From NCBI GenBank assembly GCA_951813295.1, contig CATOTI010000001.1:248001-312000 (forward strand): a stretch of DNA of 64,000 bases. Reading direction: 5' to 3'. Below are positions 1 to 9,349 of this stretch, piece after piece (position 1 is the stretch's first letter; each line of letters begins with the position of its first letter). Source of the DNA: an uncultured Pseudomonadales bacterium (GTDB lineage: Bacteria; Pseudomonadota; Gammaproteobacteria; Pseudomonadales; Azotimanducaceae). The notes under the pieces were generated by a model. That model did no database searches. It was not told the DNA's origin and saw only the letters and a list, made by a program, of their open reading frames with translations. Both the position numbers and the translations under genes were made by a program.

Positions 1-63
1 TTCTTTTTCAGCCGCGTGGACGATCAATGGGGCGTTCAGGCGCGCTCGACGTTCATCTCGTGA
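1..63 (+). CDS. C-terminal tail of an upstream gene (partial)
   Basis: Frame 1 is open from the window edge and ends at TGA at 61-63. The 20 residues end in VDDQWGVQARSTFIS, with the GC-rich third positions of the neighbouring genes. A W-x-V-x-x-R ending resembles the last strands of SnoaL/NTF2-like domains, but this is far too little to assign a family. The next gene starts 71 bases later on the same strand. The piece could also be chance open frame. Confidence 0.35.
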   Translation, partial: FFFSRVDDQWGVQARSTFIS

Positions 64-134
64 TTTTGGGGGCCGATTGACAATCGTCGAGTCGGGCTCG
101 GATGCTTCAAACAGACGAAACGGGGAGTGATGCG

Positions 135-1334
135 ATGGGCGCGTTGGAAGGCATGCGGATTCTCGACATGACGCAATACGAGGCCGGTACGTCGTGTACG
201 CAGGCGCTCGGGTTCCTCGGTGCGGACGTCGTGAAAGTGGAAGCGCCCGAGTTCGGCGATCCGGGCCGGCGCGTGGGCCTCGGCAAGGACGGCGGATACT
301 CGGCCTATTTCTGCAACTGGAACGCCAACAAGCGCAGCATCGCGTTGGACCTTCGGACCGAAGCGGGCAAGAAGCTCTTCTTCGATCTCGTCCCGAAATT
401 CGACGTTTTCGTCGAGAACTACGGCCCCGGTGTCGTAGAGCGCCTGGGCATCGACTACGAGACGCTCTCGGCACTTCACCCGGGTCTCATTCACGCGCGC
501 CTGAAGGGGTTCGGTACGTCGGGTCCCTACGCACACTACAAGAGCTTCGACATGGTCGCGCAGGCCGCCGCGGGTGCGTTTTCGGTGACAGGCGAACCGG
601 AGGGCAAACCGCTCATTCCGGGGCCGACCACCGGTGACTCGGGTACCGGCGTACAACTTGCCATGGCCATTCTCGCGGCCTACATCCAGCGCGGCCGTAC
701 CGGGGAAGGTCAGTCGATCGAGATTTCGATGCAGGAGGCGATGACCTACTACATGCGAACTCGCATCGCGACGGGTTCGGCGTGGGGTCAGGAAGCGGCC
801 TCTCGAACGGGAACGGGCGGTGGGTTGCCACCGGTCGACCTCTACCCCTGCAAGCCGTTCGGGCCGAACGACTGGATCTACCTCATGCCGATTACGGCAG
901 GTCAATGGGATGAAATCTGCGCGGTCATCGATCGACCGGACCTCGTCGTCGATGAACGCTTCGCGAATCCGCGTGATCGCTTCGAACACCGTGATGAGGT
1001 GTACGAGATCTTTTCTTCCTGGACGCGAGAACGGACGAAGGTCGAGGCGATGGAGGCGATGGCGGAAGCGGGTGTGCCTTGCTCCGCCGTACTCGACACG
1101 GCGGAACTTCACTCGGATCGCCACCTCGTCGAGCGTGGATTCGTGCATCACCTCGATTTACCGCTGCACGGGGAAGTCCCGTTGCTTGGGTTCGCGCCCC
1201 GGCTGTCGAACTCGGACGTGCCGATGACGGCGCCGCCCTTGCTCGGGGAACACACGCGAGAAGTGCTCGCCGAGGATCTGGGCCTCGCCGCGGACGCTCT
1301 CGATGCCTTGGCTGACGAGGGCGCGATCGGCTGA
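135..1334 (+). CDS. CaiB/BaiF family CoA-transferase (class III)
   Basis: Cytosolic class III CoA-transferase that moves CoA between carboxylic acids and acyl-CoA donors; the substrate cannot be read from sequence. It has the family opening LEGMRILDMTQYEAG, then ADVVKVEAPEFGDPGR, the NKRSIALDL block and a PTTGDSGTG motif whose Asp, near residue 168, fits the catalytic Asp of the family. Length (399 aa) is normal. An in-frame ATG at 102 exists, but the ATG at 135 is preceded by GGGGAG at a good distance and begins right before the conserved domain, so 135 was chosen. Two more members of the family lie at 50997-53800. It converges with the next gene over a 6-bp gap. Confidence 0.93.
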   Translation: MGALEGMRILDMTQYEAGTSCTQALGFLGADVVKVEAPEFGDPGRRVGLGKDGGYSAYFCNWNANKRSIALDLRTEAGKKLFFDLVPKFDVFVENYGPGVVERLGIDYETLSALHPGLIHARLKGFGTSGPYAHYKSFDMVAQAAAGAFSVTGEPEGKPLIPGPTTGDSGTGVQLAMAILAAYIQRGRTGEGQSIEISMQEAMTYYMRTRIATGSAWGQEAASRTGTGGGLPPVDLYPCKPFGPNDWIYLMPITAGQWDEICAVIDRPDLVVDERFANPRDRFEHRDEVYEIFSSWTRERTKVEAMEAMAEAGVPCSAVLDTAELHSDRHLVERGFVHHLDLPLHGEVPLLGFAPRLSNSDVPMTAPPLLGEHTREVLAEDLGLAADALDALADEGAIG

Positions 1335-1340
1335 CGTCGG

Positions 1341-1745
1341 TCAGCGCTCCAGCCGAATCGGCGTGCATGAATCCGAGTCGGGCGCAAAGAGATCGACGTA
1401 GCGATCGGCAAGGCCGTACTTCGCATCGCGCAGTTTGTTGTAAACGGCGCAACTCCCGGGATCGGCGCTCGCGCGGTACTCGCGCGCCACACCGTCCCGC
1501 TCGATCGTCAGTGACGGATCAGCCGTCAGCTTCGTGATCCAGTAGTCGGTCGGATCGCCGTGTTCGATCCACGTGCCGTTTTCGTCTTCGACGATCCAGA
1601 CCCGTACTTCATCGGTCGACCCGTCGACCGCCTCGCGGTGCAGCACGACGACCTCACCGCCGAGTTCGCTCGCCAGCATGATCGATCCGAACATGAGCAG
1701 CGGCAGGGCGATGATGAGCACGACGATCCTGATGAGCCACTTCAT
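1341..1745 (-). CDS. Small membrane-anchored or exported protein, possibly F420/FMN nitroreductase-like fold
   Basis: A 134-residue protein with an N-terminal hydrophobic segment (about residues 4-25, MKWLIRIVVLIIALPLL) that is either a signal anchor or signal peptide. The remainder, with EVVVLHREAVDG, VRVWIVED, WITKLTADPSLTIERDG and a YRA strand, recalls the deazaflavin-dependent nitroreductase (Ddn/PF04075) split-barrel pattern, in which a residue run like NLxAxPxVxVxxxG is typical. That resemblance is by eye and uncertain. The gene lies just upstream of and on the same strand as nothing obvious; the following SDR gene at 1768 is in the same direction and ends 23 bp before it, so it is probably the last gene of that transcript. 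Confidence 0.6.
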   Translation of the reverse strand: MKWLIRIVVLIIALPLLMFGSIMLASELGGEVVVLHREAVDGSTDEVRVWIVEDENGTWIEHGDPTDYWITKLTADPSLTIERDGVAREYRASADPGSCAVYNKLRDAKYGLADRYVDLFAPDSDSCTPIRLER

Positions 1746-1767
1746 GTCCGGGCCTCCTTGCGTGACG

Positions 1768-2514
1768 TCAACGTGCGGTAAAGCCGCCGTCGACGATGAG
1801 TTCCGTACCAGTGATGAAGCTCGCTTCGTCCGAAGCGAGGAACAGGATGGCGTTGGCGACTTCTCCGGGTCGGCCGAGGCGTTTCAGGGGAATCGCCTTT
1901 TCTCGCATGGTGATCGCCGCTTCGCCGTGAAGACGCTTGTCGTCGTCGAGGATCGGGGTGTCGATCGAACCCGGGTGAATCGAGTTGCAGCGGATGTTCA
2001 TGCGCGCGCAGTGCATCGCGATCGACTTCGTCAGGTTGTGAACACCGGCCTTTGCCGCGCCGTAGGAAAAGTAGTTCGGCGAGCCGATGAGTCCTGCGAT
2101 CGACGAGAGATTGACGATCGATGCTGAATCGCTCGCTTTCATGAGTGGTAGCGCCGCGTGGCAGCCGATCGCCATGCTCTCCACGACGATCGCGTGAATC
2201 CGCCGCCAGGTATCGAGGTCGAAGGATTCGACGTCGTCGTGCGGCGAGATACCGGCGTTGTTGACGAGCACGTCGAGACGTCCGCGGCTCGTCTCGAGGT
2301 GTTTGATCAACGCGCCCCATTGCACCTCGTCCGTGACGTCGAGGAGCACGAATTCGGCGCCGATGTCGACGGCGACGGACTCACCGGCGTCGACGTTCAC
2401 GTCGGCAATGACGACGTCGGCGCCTTCTTCGACGAAACGTCGAGCCGTGGCTTTGCCGATTCCCGACGCGCCGCCCGTGACGAGCGCGATCTTGCCGTTC
2501 AAACGATCCGCCAT
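1768..2514 (-). CDS. SDR family oxidoreductase
   Basis: NAD(P)-dependent classical short-chain dehydrogenase of 248 aa. The Rossmann motif TGGASGIG lies near residue 12, the NNAG motif near 88, the catalytic Ser in NLSSIAG and the YGAAKAG Tyr/Lys pair near 150-154, with the usual family ending FITGTELIVDGG. The ATG at 2514 overlaps the stop of the upstream monooxygenase gene (TGATG), which fixes this start and indicates translational coupling. The open frame continues upstream to 2844 but that part is only a shadow of the monooxygenase gene. Substrate unknown; pairing with a luciferase-like oxidase suggests catabolism of an alicyclic or terpenoid-like compound, which is inference. Confidence 0.93.
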   Translation of the reverse strand: MADRLNGKIALVTGGASGIGKATARRFVEEGADVVIADVNVDAGESVAVDIGAEFVLLDVTDEVQWGALIKHLETSRGRLDVLVNNAGISPHDDVESFDLDTWRRIHAIVVESMAIGCHAALPLMKASDSASIVNLSSIAGLIGSPNYFSYGAAKAGVHNLTKSIAMHCARMNIRCNSIHPGSIDTPILDDDKRLHGEAAITMREKAIPLKRLGRPGEVANAILFLASDEASFITGTELIVDGGFTAR

Positions 2515-3578
2515 CAGGTGTTGATCTCCTCGATGGGTTGACCGAGCTCGCGGGCGATACCGGGAACGACTTCCTCCATCCAGAGGCGTAACGACTCGGT
2601 TGCCCAGGCGTGCGGCAGGTCGCCGAGTTTCGCTTGCAGGACGAGGTCCGTGATACGCGCGTCGCGGATCTCCTTCGCTGCCCGTTCGATGCAGGTCTCG
2701 GGGTCGCCGATGATCAGGCGGTCGAGCAGTTCGTCGATACTCGGTTCGCCCTCGAAAGGCTGTTCGCGCACGACGTAGTCGTCGAAGACGTGCTCCGTGC
2801 CGCGTCGTAGCGCGGCCGCAATACGCGTTTGATAGAGCGTGCATTCGGCGTATTTGCGAGCGCGGGCCTTGTCTTTCGACACGAACGCGTAGCGCAGCAA
2901 GCCGAAGCGCATCGATCGACTCGTGCCGAGATGATCGGTCACGGTCTCGTCGATTCTCGAGCGCAACTTGGCAATCGAATCAGGCCGCCCGAGCAGGCCG
3001 GACACGAAAATCGCGTGACCGCGTTCAGCGGCACGTTGGTGGAACGCGGGATCGTTGCCGACGAGCCAGACCGGTGGAACTTCGCTCGGGCGAAGTGGAA
3101 TGGAACTCGGCGGCTGATTGAAATGTTCACCGTCGTAGCTGAAATTCGGCGTCGTCAGGCCCTTCTCGATCATATCGAGGATCTCGAGCGTCATCGTCTT
3201 GTTGGTGGAGAGGTCGATGCCGAAACGGTCGAACTCGAATGGTTGGTACCCCGCGCCGAGGCCGAGATCGAGTCGTCCGTCGGTGAGGATGTCGACCAGT
3301 CCGATCTCAGATAGCAGGCGCATGGGCGTATAGAGGGGTGCGACGATCACGCCGGTGCCGAGTCGGATGCGCTTGGTCGCCTCGGCGCAGCGCGCGACCA
3401 TCATCAATGGGGAGGGACACAAGCTGTAGTTCGAGGCGTGGTGTTCCGGGAACCAGCAGGAGTCGAACCCGAGTTCATCCGCCACACGCGCTTGATCGAG
3501 TGCTTCGTCGACCACCTGCCTGGCGCTCGTCGTGTCGGGCGAGCGTTGCTGCATGACGTTGAAGACGCCGAATTTCAT
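2514..3578 (-). CDS. LLM class flavin-dependent oxidoreductase (luciferase-like monooxygenase)
   Basis: A 354-residue TIM-barrel flavoprotein of the bacterial luciferase/alkanal monooxygenase family. Diagnostic blocks are WFPEHHASNYSLCPSPLMM near residue 43, the strand IRLGTGVIVAPLYTPMRL, DILTDGRLDLGLGAGYQPFE and PPVWLVGNDP. Such enzymes use reduced FMN or F420 to oxidise aldehydes, ketones or alkanes. It is translationally coupled to the SDR gene downstream. The DMT exporter gene follows upstream on the same strand after a 91-bp gap. Confidence 0.92.
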   Translation of the reverse strand: MKFGVFNVMQQRSPDTTSARQVVDEALDQARVADELGFDSCWFPEHHASNYSLCPSPLMMVARCAEATKRIRLGTGVIVAPLYTPMRLLSEIGLVDILTDGRLDLGLGAGYQPFEFDRFGIDLSTNKTMTLEILDMIEKGLTTPNFSYDGEHFNQPPSSIPLRPSEVPPVWLVGNDPAFHQRAAERGHAIFVSGLLGRPDSIAKLRSRIDETVTDHLGTSRSMRFGLLRYAFVSKDKARARKYAECTLYQTRIAAALRRGTEHVFDDYVVREQPFEGEPSIDELLDRLIIGDPETCIERAAKEIRDARITDLVLQAKLGDLPHAWATESLRLWMEEVVPGIARELGQPIEEINT

Positions 3579-3669
3579 GAAGATACCTCGAGCTGGTGGT
3601 CGACCGGCGAGCGGATGATCGGTGGGTGATACAAGGCCGTCGGCATGATCGGGCTCGTATCGAAGCGGG

Positions 3670-4515
3670 TCAATTCGCGTCGCGCCGCGTGAGGACCAAT
3701 GCGATTCCGCCCAGGGTCGCGACCGACGCGAGTAGTAATTCGATGCTGAGCGGTTCCGCCAGGAATACGATCCCCGCGAGCGCCGACAGCACCGGGCTCG
3801 ATAGCTGCGCGGTGCCGGCCGTCGTTTGTCGCAAGCGGGGCAGTGCCGCGAACCAGATGACGTAGCCGACGGCTGACGTGACGACGCCGGAGATTGTCGC
3901 GAACGCCAACCCGGTCGCCGTCATGGCGGCGACGTCGACCAGCGGCACCGAGAATACGACGACCACCGGTAGGGCGTAGACGAAACTGATGGCGGTGGCT
4001 TCGATCGGGTTGTCGGCGGCCCGCCCGAGCAATGAATAGATGCCCCAGGCGATGCCGGCGACCGCCATCACGAGCGCCGCGACGGTGGGAGTATCGCTCA
4101 AGGTCGGTGCGACGATGGAGAAGAGTCCGCCGATCGCGAGCAGGACGCCGAACCAGCCGGCGCCGCTCAGCCGCTCGCCAGCCAGCAAGCCGCTACCGAG
4201 CATCGTGAGCTGCGCGAAGCCGAAGAGCAGCAACGCGCCGACCCCGGTCGATAACTCGAGATAGGCAAACGTAAACGTTGCCATATAGAGGGCGAGCGCG
4301 GCGGCGATGGGCCAATCGAAGGAAGCGAGCGATCTGATTCTTCCCGTGAACGCGAGCCAGATGACGAGCGTGAGCGTCGCGCTGACCGTGCGGACCATCG
4401 CGAAGGTGCCAGCGTCCAGTGATCCGTCGTGAAGTGCCGCACGGCATAAAAGCGAGTTGCCGGCGAAGGCGAACATCGCAATCGATGTGAGCCACACCGT
4501 CCTGCTTTGCGTCAT
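3670..4515 (-). CDS. EamA/DMT-superfamily transporter
   Basis: A 281-residue inner-membrane protein with roughly ten hydrophobic segments in two repeats, as in EamA (RhaT/YdcZ-type) drug/metabolite transporters. The first repeat starts with FAFAGNSLLCRAAL and the second with AVAGIAWGIYSLLGRAA. The final helix ends with ALVLTRRDAN. Substrate unknown. The start ATG at 4515 stands alone without an in-frame competitor upstream. Confidence 0.87.
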   Translation of the reverse strand: MTQSRTVWLTSIAMFAFAGNSLLCRAALHDGSLDAGTFAMVRTVSATLTLVIWLAFTGRIRSLASFDWPIAAALALYMATFTFAYLELSTGVGALLLFGFAQLTMLGSGLLAGERLSGAGWFGVLLAIGGLFSIVAPTLSDTPTVAALVMAVAGIAWGIYSLLGRAADNPIEATAISFVYALPVVVVFSVPLVDVAAMTATGLAFATISGVVTSAVGYVIWFAALPRLRQTTAGTAQLSSPVLSALAGIVFLAEPLSIELLLASVATLGGIALVLTRRDAN

Positions 4516-4549
4516 TGTTGATCGCCGCTGTCGGGTCGTATGAGCGAGC

Positions 4550-6541
4550 TTAGGCCCAGTTGTTCAGTGCCGGCCCGAGGGCTTCTTTCAAGGGATCGAG
4601 CCAAGGCTCGAAAGGCTGCCATGCCTCGGTCGCTTCGCGGTAGATGGGTTGACGTACCTGCTCGGAACTGGGTGTCCGGATGCTCCGTTCCGTCTCGTAG
4701 AACGTCAGGCAGCGGGAGTCGAACGGGAGTTCGCAGAAGTCGAGAATCCGTCGAACCTCGCGTTCGAGGTCATCGACCACGTCCTCGTGGGTCACGCGAA
4801 GAACATCGCCCGGGAGCACTCGATCCCAATGCGCCAGGAGATCGACGTAATCGCGGTAGTAGCGCCCGACGTCTTCGAGCGAATATGTGAACTCCTGACC
4901 TTCGGCGAAGAGCTGTTTGAAGCCACTGAAGCAGCACGCCAGCGGGTGCCGGCGTGCATCGATGATCTTGGCGTTCGGCAGGATCAGCCGGATGAGACCG
5001 ATGTGGCGGAAGTTGTTCGGCATCTTGTCGATAAACCGCGGCGCGCCCTGGCGATGAATCCGGGTCTCGTCGATGAACTTCCGCCCGAACGTCGCGAGTT
5101 CTTCGTCAGAAAGTTCCCAGAGATTCTCCGGGTATTCGGCGTTGCCATCCTTCCGGCCGCGGCGGCGTAGTGACTGGGACAACGACAGAATGTTCGGAAG
5201 TTCCAGCGTGCCGTCGACGTCCGGATGAGACGACAGGATCTGCTCGAGCAAGGTCGAGCCCGCACGCGGCAGGCCGAGGATGAAAATCGGATCGGGCGAC
5301 GAATCGCCCGTTGGCCCCCGTGATTCGAATCGATCGAACGTACAGGCGATTTGTTGGGCGACGAGATCGTCGTGCATCTCGTCGGCGTCGTAGCGGCTCG
5401 ATGACTTCTTGACCCGGTTGCCCGCTGCGTAGTGGCGGAACGCATCCTCGAATCGGCCTTGATTCTCGAAGGCGCTCGCGAGGGCGAAGTGCACGTAGAC
5501 GCGCTCGTTCTCATCGAGCTCGGAGCCCGCGATCAACGTTTCCATCGTCCGCGTTTCGTTTTCGGTGAAGCGGTACGTCTTGAGATTAGCGAGGGAATAG
5601 AAAGCCTCGCCGTGGGTGGGGCGGGCACGAATCGCGCGTTGGTACGAAGCGATCGCCACGCCGGTCTTGCCAACCGTCTTCTGCGCGTGGCCGCGGGACG
5701 TCAGCGTGACGGGGTCATCGGGGAGCTTCTCGAGCACGCGATCGAAGGCGGCGATCGCCGTCTCCGTGTCCCCTGTCTGCATCGCCTCGATCGCGTAGAT
5801 GGACTGGAATTGTGCGTTCTCGGGATTGCGCTCGAGTAGCCCCTTGGCTTCCGCGAACGCCGCGGCATATTTCTGCCGCTTGCGTAACGCCCCGATGTAG
5901 TCGATCCGAGCCGGAATGTTGTCGGGCTCGAAAACGCAGGCGCTTTCGAGCAGGAACTCGGCATCATCGAGCACGCCGAGGCGAATGCCGATGTCCGCGA
6001 GTAGCCGCATACCCTCGACGTGTTGCGGCGCGCGCTGAAGAAACTGACGGCAGAGATCCTCTGCCTGAAGGAGACGCCCCTCGCCGACGAGATCCATCAC
6101 CCCGAGCAGCGGTTTCGGCAATGCCGTCAGATAGTCGAGCTGTGCCTTGGCCTGAAGCGCTTCGTCGCGACGACCGAGCGAGACGAGCAGTTCGACCTGC
6201 GCACGCACGCTCGCGATCAGTCCCGGATTGATGCGGGCAGCGTGGCGGAAGGACCGAAGCGCGGCTTCCGGATCACCGACCGCGCGGTTGAGATGTCCCT
6301 CTTCCTGACGCGCCCGCGCATACCCGGGGGCGACGTCCAGGAGTTCGTCTAGTGCCTCCCTCGCCGCGGCGTAATCTTGCCGATAGCGATGCGAGACCGC
6401 GCGAATGTAGAGCGCGTCGATATTCTCCGGCTCGTCGGCCAGCAGCGGTTCGATTGACGCCAGCGCGGCATCGAGGTCACCTTTCGAGAGTGCCTGGCGT
6501 GCCGCGTCGATCGACAGTGGCACGCCTGGTGCATCGGCCAT
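4550..6541 (-). CDS. TPR-repeat sulfotransferase family protein
   Basis: A 663-residue two-part protein. Residues about 1-380 are tetratricopeptide repeats (for example ALYIRAVSHRYRQDYAAAREALDELL). Residues about 395-660 are a sulfotransferase domain with the PAPS 5-prime phosphosulfate loop FILGLPRAGSTLLEQILSS and the 3-prime phosphate site RRHPLACCFSGF. Such proteins transfer sulfate from PAPS to tyrosine or other acceptors and in marine Proteobacteria often sit next to TonB-dependent receptors. Here the TonB receptor gene lies upstream on the same strand with a 9-bp gap, so the two are probably cotranscribed. No signal peptide is seen, so the domain should act in the cytosol. Confidence 0.92.
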   Translation of the reverse strand: MADAPGVPLSIDAARQALSKGDLDAALASIEPLLADEPENIDALYIRAVSHRYRQDYAAAREALDELLDVAPGYARARQEEGHLNRAVGDPEAALRSFRHAARINPGLIASVRAQVELLVSLGRRDEALQAKAQLDYLTALPKPLLGVMDLVGEGRLLQAEDLCRQFLQRAPQHVEGMRLLADIGIRLGVLDDAEFLLESACVFEPDNIPARIDYIGALRKRQKYAAAFAEAKGLLERNPENAQFQSIYAIEAMQTGDTETAIAAFDRVLEKLPDDPVTLTSRGHAQKTVGKTGVAIASYQRAIRARPTHGEAFYSLANLKTYRFTENETRTMETLIAGSELDENERVYVHFALASAFENQGRFEDAFRHYAAGNRVKKSSSRYDADEMHDDLVAQQIACTFDRFESRGPTGDSSPDPIFILGLPRAGSTLLEQILSSHPDVDGTLELPNILSLSQSLRRRGRKDGNAEYPENLWELSDEELATFGRKFIDETRIHRQGAPRFIDKMPNNFRHIGLIRLILPNAKIIDARRHPLACCFSGFKQLFAEGQEFTYSLEDVGRYYRDYVDLLAHWDRVLPGDVLRVTHEDVVDDLEREVRRILDFCELPFDSRCLTFYETERSIRTPSSEQVRQPIYREATEAWQPFEPWLDPLKEALGPALNNWA

Positions 6542-6550
6542 CGACGGCGA

Positions 6551-9136
6551 CTAGAACTCGAACGATGCGCGAACACCCACCGTCAGCGGGCGTGCATAGC
6601 TCACGCGTTCGCGGTCGAAGACGTAGCTTCGGGCAAGTTCGGCCTTTTCATCGAAGAGGTTGTCGATGAAAAGGGTCGCGGACCAGGTATCGGCGGCCAC
6701 GCCCGCCGTAGCACCCACCATGATCCAGTCATCCATGTTGGAGTTGTTGATCGAGATGACGTCACTGCGCGCCGACGACGACCAGGCAACGTGCGGCATC
6801 AGGTGCATCTCCAGGCCCGAGTCGGTGTACCAGCGCCACCGAGCCGAGACGTTTCCTTGCATGTCGGGTGCGAAGGCGAGTTCGTCCCCAGGTCGCACGT
6901 CGTTCGTCGGCGTGATGACGCTGGTGATGTCCGTGTCGAGCACGGAGATCGCGGCGTTGACCGTCAAGTTGTCGTTGACGTTCCAGGTGAGGTCGCCTTC
7001 GACCCCATTGATCTCGGCATGGGCCGCGTTGTCCGAGAAGAACAGGTTGACGATGCTGGGATCGAAGATCGTGGTCTGCAAATCGCTGACGTCGACGGAG
7101 AAGATGCTGCCGTTCAGACGCAGCGTGCGGTCCATGAGATCGAGCTTCCAGCCGAACTCGAGGTTGATGACTTCGTCGCTCCGCAGCGCAAAAGGCACCG
7201 TATAGCCGTTGGGACCCGCGGCGCCGCCCGGACGGTTCAACAGTCCCGGCCGAAAACCTTCCGACCACGTGCCGTAGAAGAGCAGGTCGTCGGTGGCGAG
7301 CCACGAGACCGTAAACTTGCCGATGATGCCGTCGGTCTGGGCGGATTCCGGCGCTTGGAGTGCGCCGACGACCTGCGCGGGCGTTGCGGGATCGTCGATG
7401 TCCGCGGTGGTGTAGGTGATGTGGTTAGCAGTGGTGCAAGAGCCTCGGAAAGTGTATTGACCGTCGCCGTTGTAGAGGTCACTGATGTCCGTGCCGAAAG
7501 CGTTGGCGTCGGGCTGGAAGGAGTTGCAGAACGATGAATTCGCGCTGCCCTCGAAGTCGACGTCGATGTCGTAGTAACGCAATCCGACCGTGATGGCGAC
7601 CGAGTCCGAAATGTCGTAGGTCGCCTCGCCGAAGACGCCGTATTGTTCGTCCGTGCGCTTGACGTCGTTGCGGAAAATGACGTCTTCGGGGAACGGACCC
7701 GGATCGGAGAAATAGCCCGTCATGAACGGGAAGTTCGGCGCGAAAGGCCCGAACACACCGGCCGCGACGGAGCCCGGGTAGGTGAAGTCATTGCGTTCGG
7801 TGAGTTCCATGTCGCTGAAGAAGACGCCGGCGGTCAAGCGAATGGGCTCCTCCACCGGGGTCGTGAAGCGAAACTCGTGCGACGTGATCTCCATGTTCGT
7901 GAGCGATGCGACGAACATGTTGGGTGGCTGACAGGTCCCGCTGGGCGCAGCCGAGCCCGGATAGCTCACGCTGCCATCGCAGATGTAGTAGGGCAGGTAT
8001 TGCCCGACGAAGAGATAGTCCGTGTAGTCGACGCGCTGATTCGATTCACGATCGGTATACGCACCCGCGTAGACCACGTCGAGAGCTCCCAACCGACCTT
8101 CGAGCGTCCAGTTGGTGTTGGTGAACTCGTCGTCGATGTTGTCGGCCTCGTAGCGCTGGATTTGCATGTCGCCGCCGAGGTTCGGATCGGCAAAGAACAC
8201 CCCGTCTGAATCGAGGTTCTGCGCCATGTGCGAGGCGTGCAGGGTCCAATCGTCGTCGATGTCCCACAGTCCGCTCAGTCGGATGCCTTCGTATGTCGTC
8301 TCGTTGAAGTTCTCGGAAACGAGGTTGGCATTGTCGGCCGGCAGGAACGTGACGCCGGAAAGGTCGGCGCCGGCCTGAAAACCGCCGCGGTTGGATGAAA
8401 CGGTGACGCCGTTGCTACGCCGAGTACCGGCCGCTCGAAAGCGCGCGCTGTCCTCGACGCTGGCGGTTCCCGCCACGTTGTCGATATAGCCGCCCTGTGA
8501 GTCGACGTAAGCGACGCCGCGCAGTGCGAAATTGTCGCTGACCTTGAGGTTGAGCACGGCCTCGACGTTACCGCTCGGGTCACCGTCCTTGGTGAACGAC
8601 GAGCCCACCTTCACGTTGCCGTAAGTTTCGGTGGGGTCCGGGCGGTTGGTGATGAGGCGAACGTTGCCGGCCTGTGAACTAGCGCCGAACAGCGTGCCCT
8701 GGGGGCCCGAGAGCACCTCGATTCGATTGAGATCGGCCGTGTAGACGTCGAGGTTACGTCCGGGCTGCGACAGAGGCTGCTCGTCGAGGTAGAACGCGAC
8801 GTTCGGCGCGAGCCCGGCGACCCCAGCGGTCGTGAGGTTCGGTGTGGTCGACGCTAACCCGCGGATGTAGATGGTGTTTTGAGAAGGGCCACTACCCCCG
8901 GCGGTGACGCCCGGGAGCTGAACCAGGTATTCCTGGAAATTAGAGATCCCGAAATCGTCGAGCTTGTCTTCCGTCAGAGCCTGCACGGCGACGGGGAGAT
9001 CCTGAGCTGATGCCGCGCGCTTCGTCGCGGTGACGATCACTTCCTCGATTTCGGCGGCGATGACCCCCGTGGTGGTTGTCGCTGCCATCGCGGCGATGAT
9101 CGCCTGGTTGAGTTTTTTGCGCTTGAAACGCGGCAT
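6551..9136 (-). CDS. TonB-dependent receptor
   Basis: Outer-membrane gated channel of 861 aa driven by TonB/ExbBD. It has a basic N-terminus and signal peptide (MPRFKRKKLNQAIIAAMAA), a TonB-box-like segment IEEVIVTATKR, a plug domain with LPGVTAGGSGPSQNTIYIRG and GPQGTLFGASSQAGNVRLIT, and a beta-barrel ending in aromatic residues (VGVRASFEF). The ATG at 9136 was chosen because AAAAGAGG lies about 7 bases upstream and the signal peptide starts there; an upstream in-frame start at 9226 adds an unlikely 30 residues. Ligand unknown. The partner sulfotransferase gene follows after 9 bp. Confidence 0.95.
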   Translation of the reverse strand: MPRFKRKKLNQAIIAAMAATTTTGVIAAEIEEVIVTATKRAASAQDLPVAVQALTEDKLDDFGISNFQEYLVQLPGVTAGGSGPSQNTIYIRGLASTTPNLTTAGVAGLAPNVAFYLDEQPLSQPGRNLDVYTADLNRIEVLSGPQGTLFGASSQAGNVRLITNRPDPTETYGNVKVGSSFTKDGDPSGNVEAVLNLKVSDNFALRGVAYVDSQGGYIDNVAGTASVEDSARFRAAGTRRSNGVTVSSNRGGFQAGADLSGVTFLPADNANLVSENFNETTYEGIRLSGLWDIDDDWTLHASHMAQNLDSDGVFFADPNLGGDMQIQRYEADNIDDEFTNTNWTLEGRLGALDVVYAGAYTDRESNQRVDYTDYLFVGQYLPYYICDGSVSYPGSAAPSGTCQPPNMFVASLTNMEITSHEFRFTTPVEEPIRLTAGVFFSDMELTERNDFTYPGSVAAGVFGPFAPNFPFMTGYFSDPGPFPEDVIFRNDVKRTDEQYGVFGEATYDISDSVAITVGLRYYDIDVDFEGSANSSFCNSFQPDANAFGTDISDLYNGDGQYTFRGSCTTANHITYTTADIDDPATPAQVVGALQAPESAQTDGIIGKFTVSWLATDDLLFYGTWSEGFRPGLLNRPGGAAGPNGYTVPFALRSDEVINLEFGWKLDLMDRTLRLNGSIFSVDVSDLQTTIFDPSIVNLFFSDNAAHAEINGVEGDLTWNVNDNLTVNAAISVLDTDITSVITPTNDVRPGDELAFAPDMQGNVSARWRWYTDSGLEMHLMPHVAWSSSARSDVISINNSNMDDWIMVGATAGVAADTWSATLFIDNLFDEKAELARSYVFDRERVSYARPLTVGVRASFEF

Positions 9137-9349
9137 TCGAAGCCTCTTTTGCGATTGCTGAACCAAAACGAAACCATCGCGACGTCTGGACGCGAGGTTC
9201 ATCAAGGGGGGATGGTTTGATGACAAAGTATCATATAAGCGCCGATTGCCACAAAATCACCGTGTTTTCAGGCGCTCAGGCGAATGAACCGAGCGATTCG
9301 TTCGGTTTTTTGTTTGACGTCTAACGAATCCAATCGGGGAGGAGCGGCG

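Noticed and set aside
36-1151. 371-residue minus-strand open frame across the first CoA-transferase
   Set aside because: It is antisense to a clear CaiB gene, has an Arg/His-rich composition with no motif, and comes from GC-rich third positions.
1330-1345. GCTGAC-GTCG-GTCAGC palindrome across the convergent stops
   Set aside because: No U-run on either side and only six base pairs; not enough for a terminator or operator call.
9215-9260. Possible sigma70 promoter for the TonB receptor (TTGTGG and GATACT or TATGAT)
   Set aside because: Spacings of 13 to 15 bp do not fit a normal promoter, so it was not listed.
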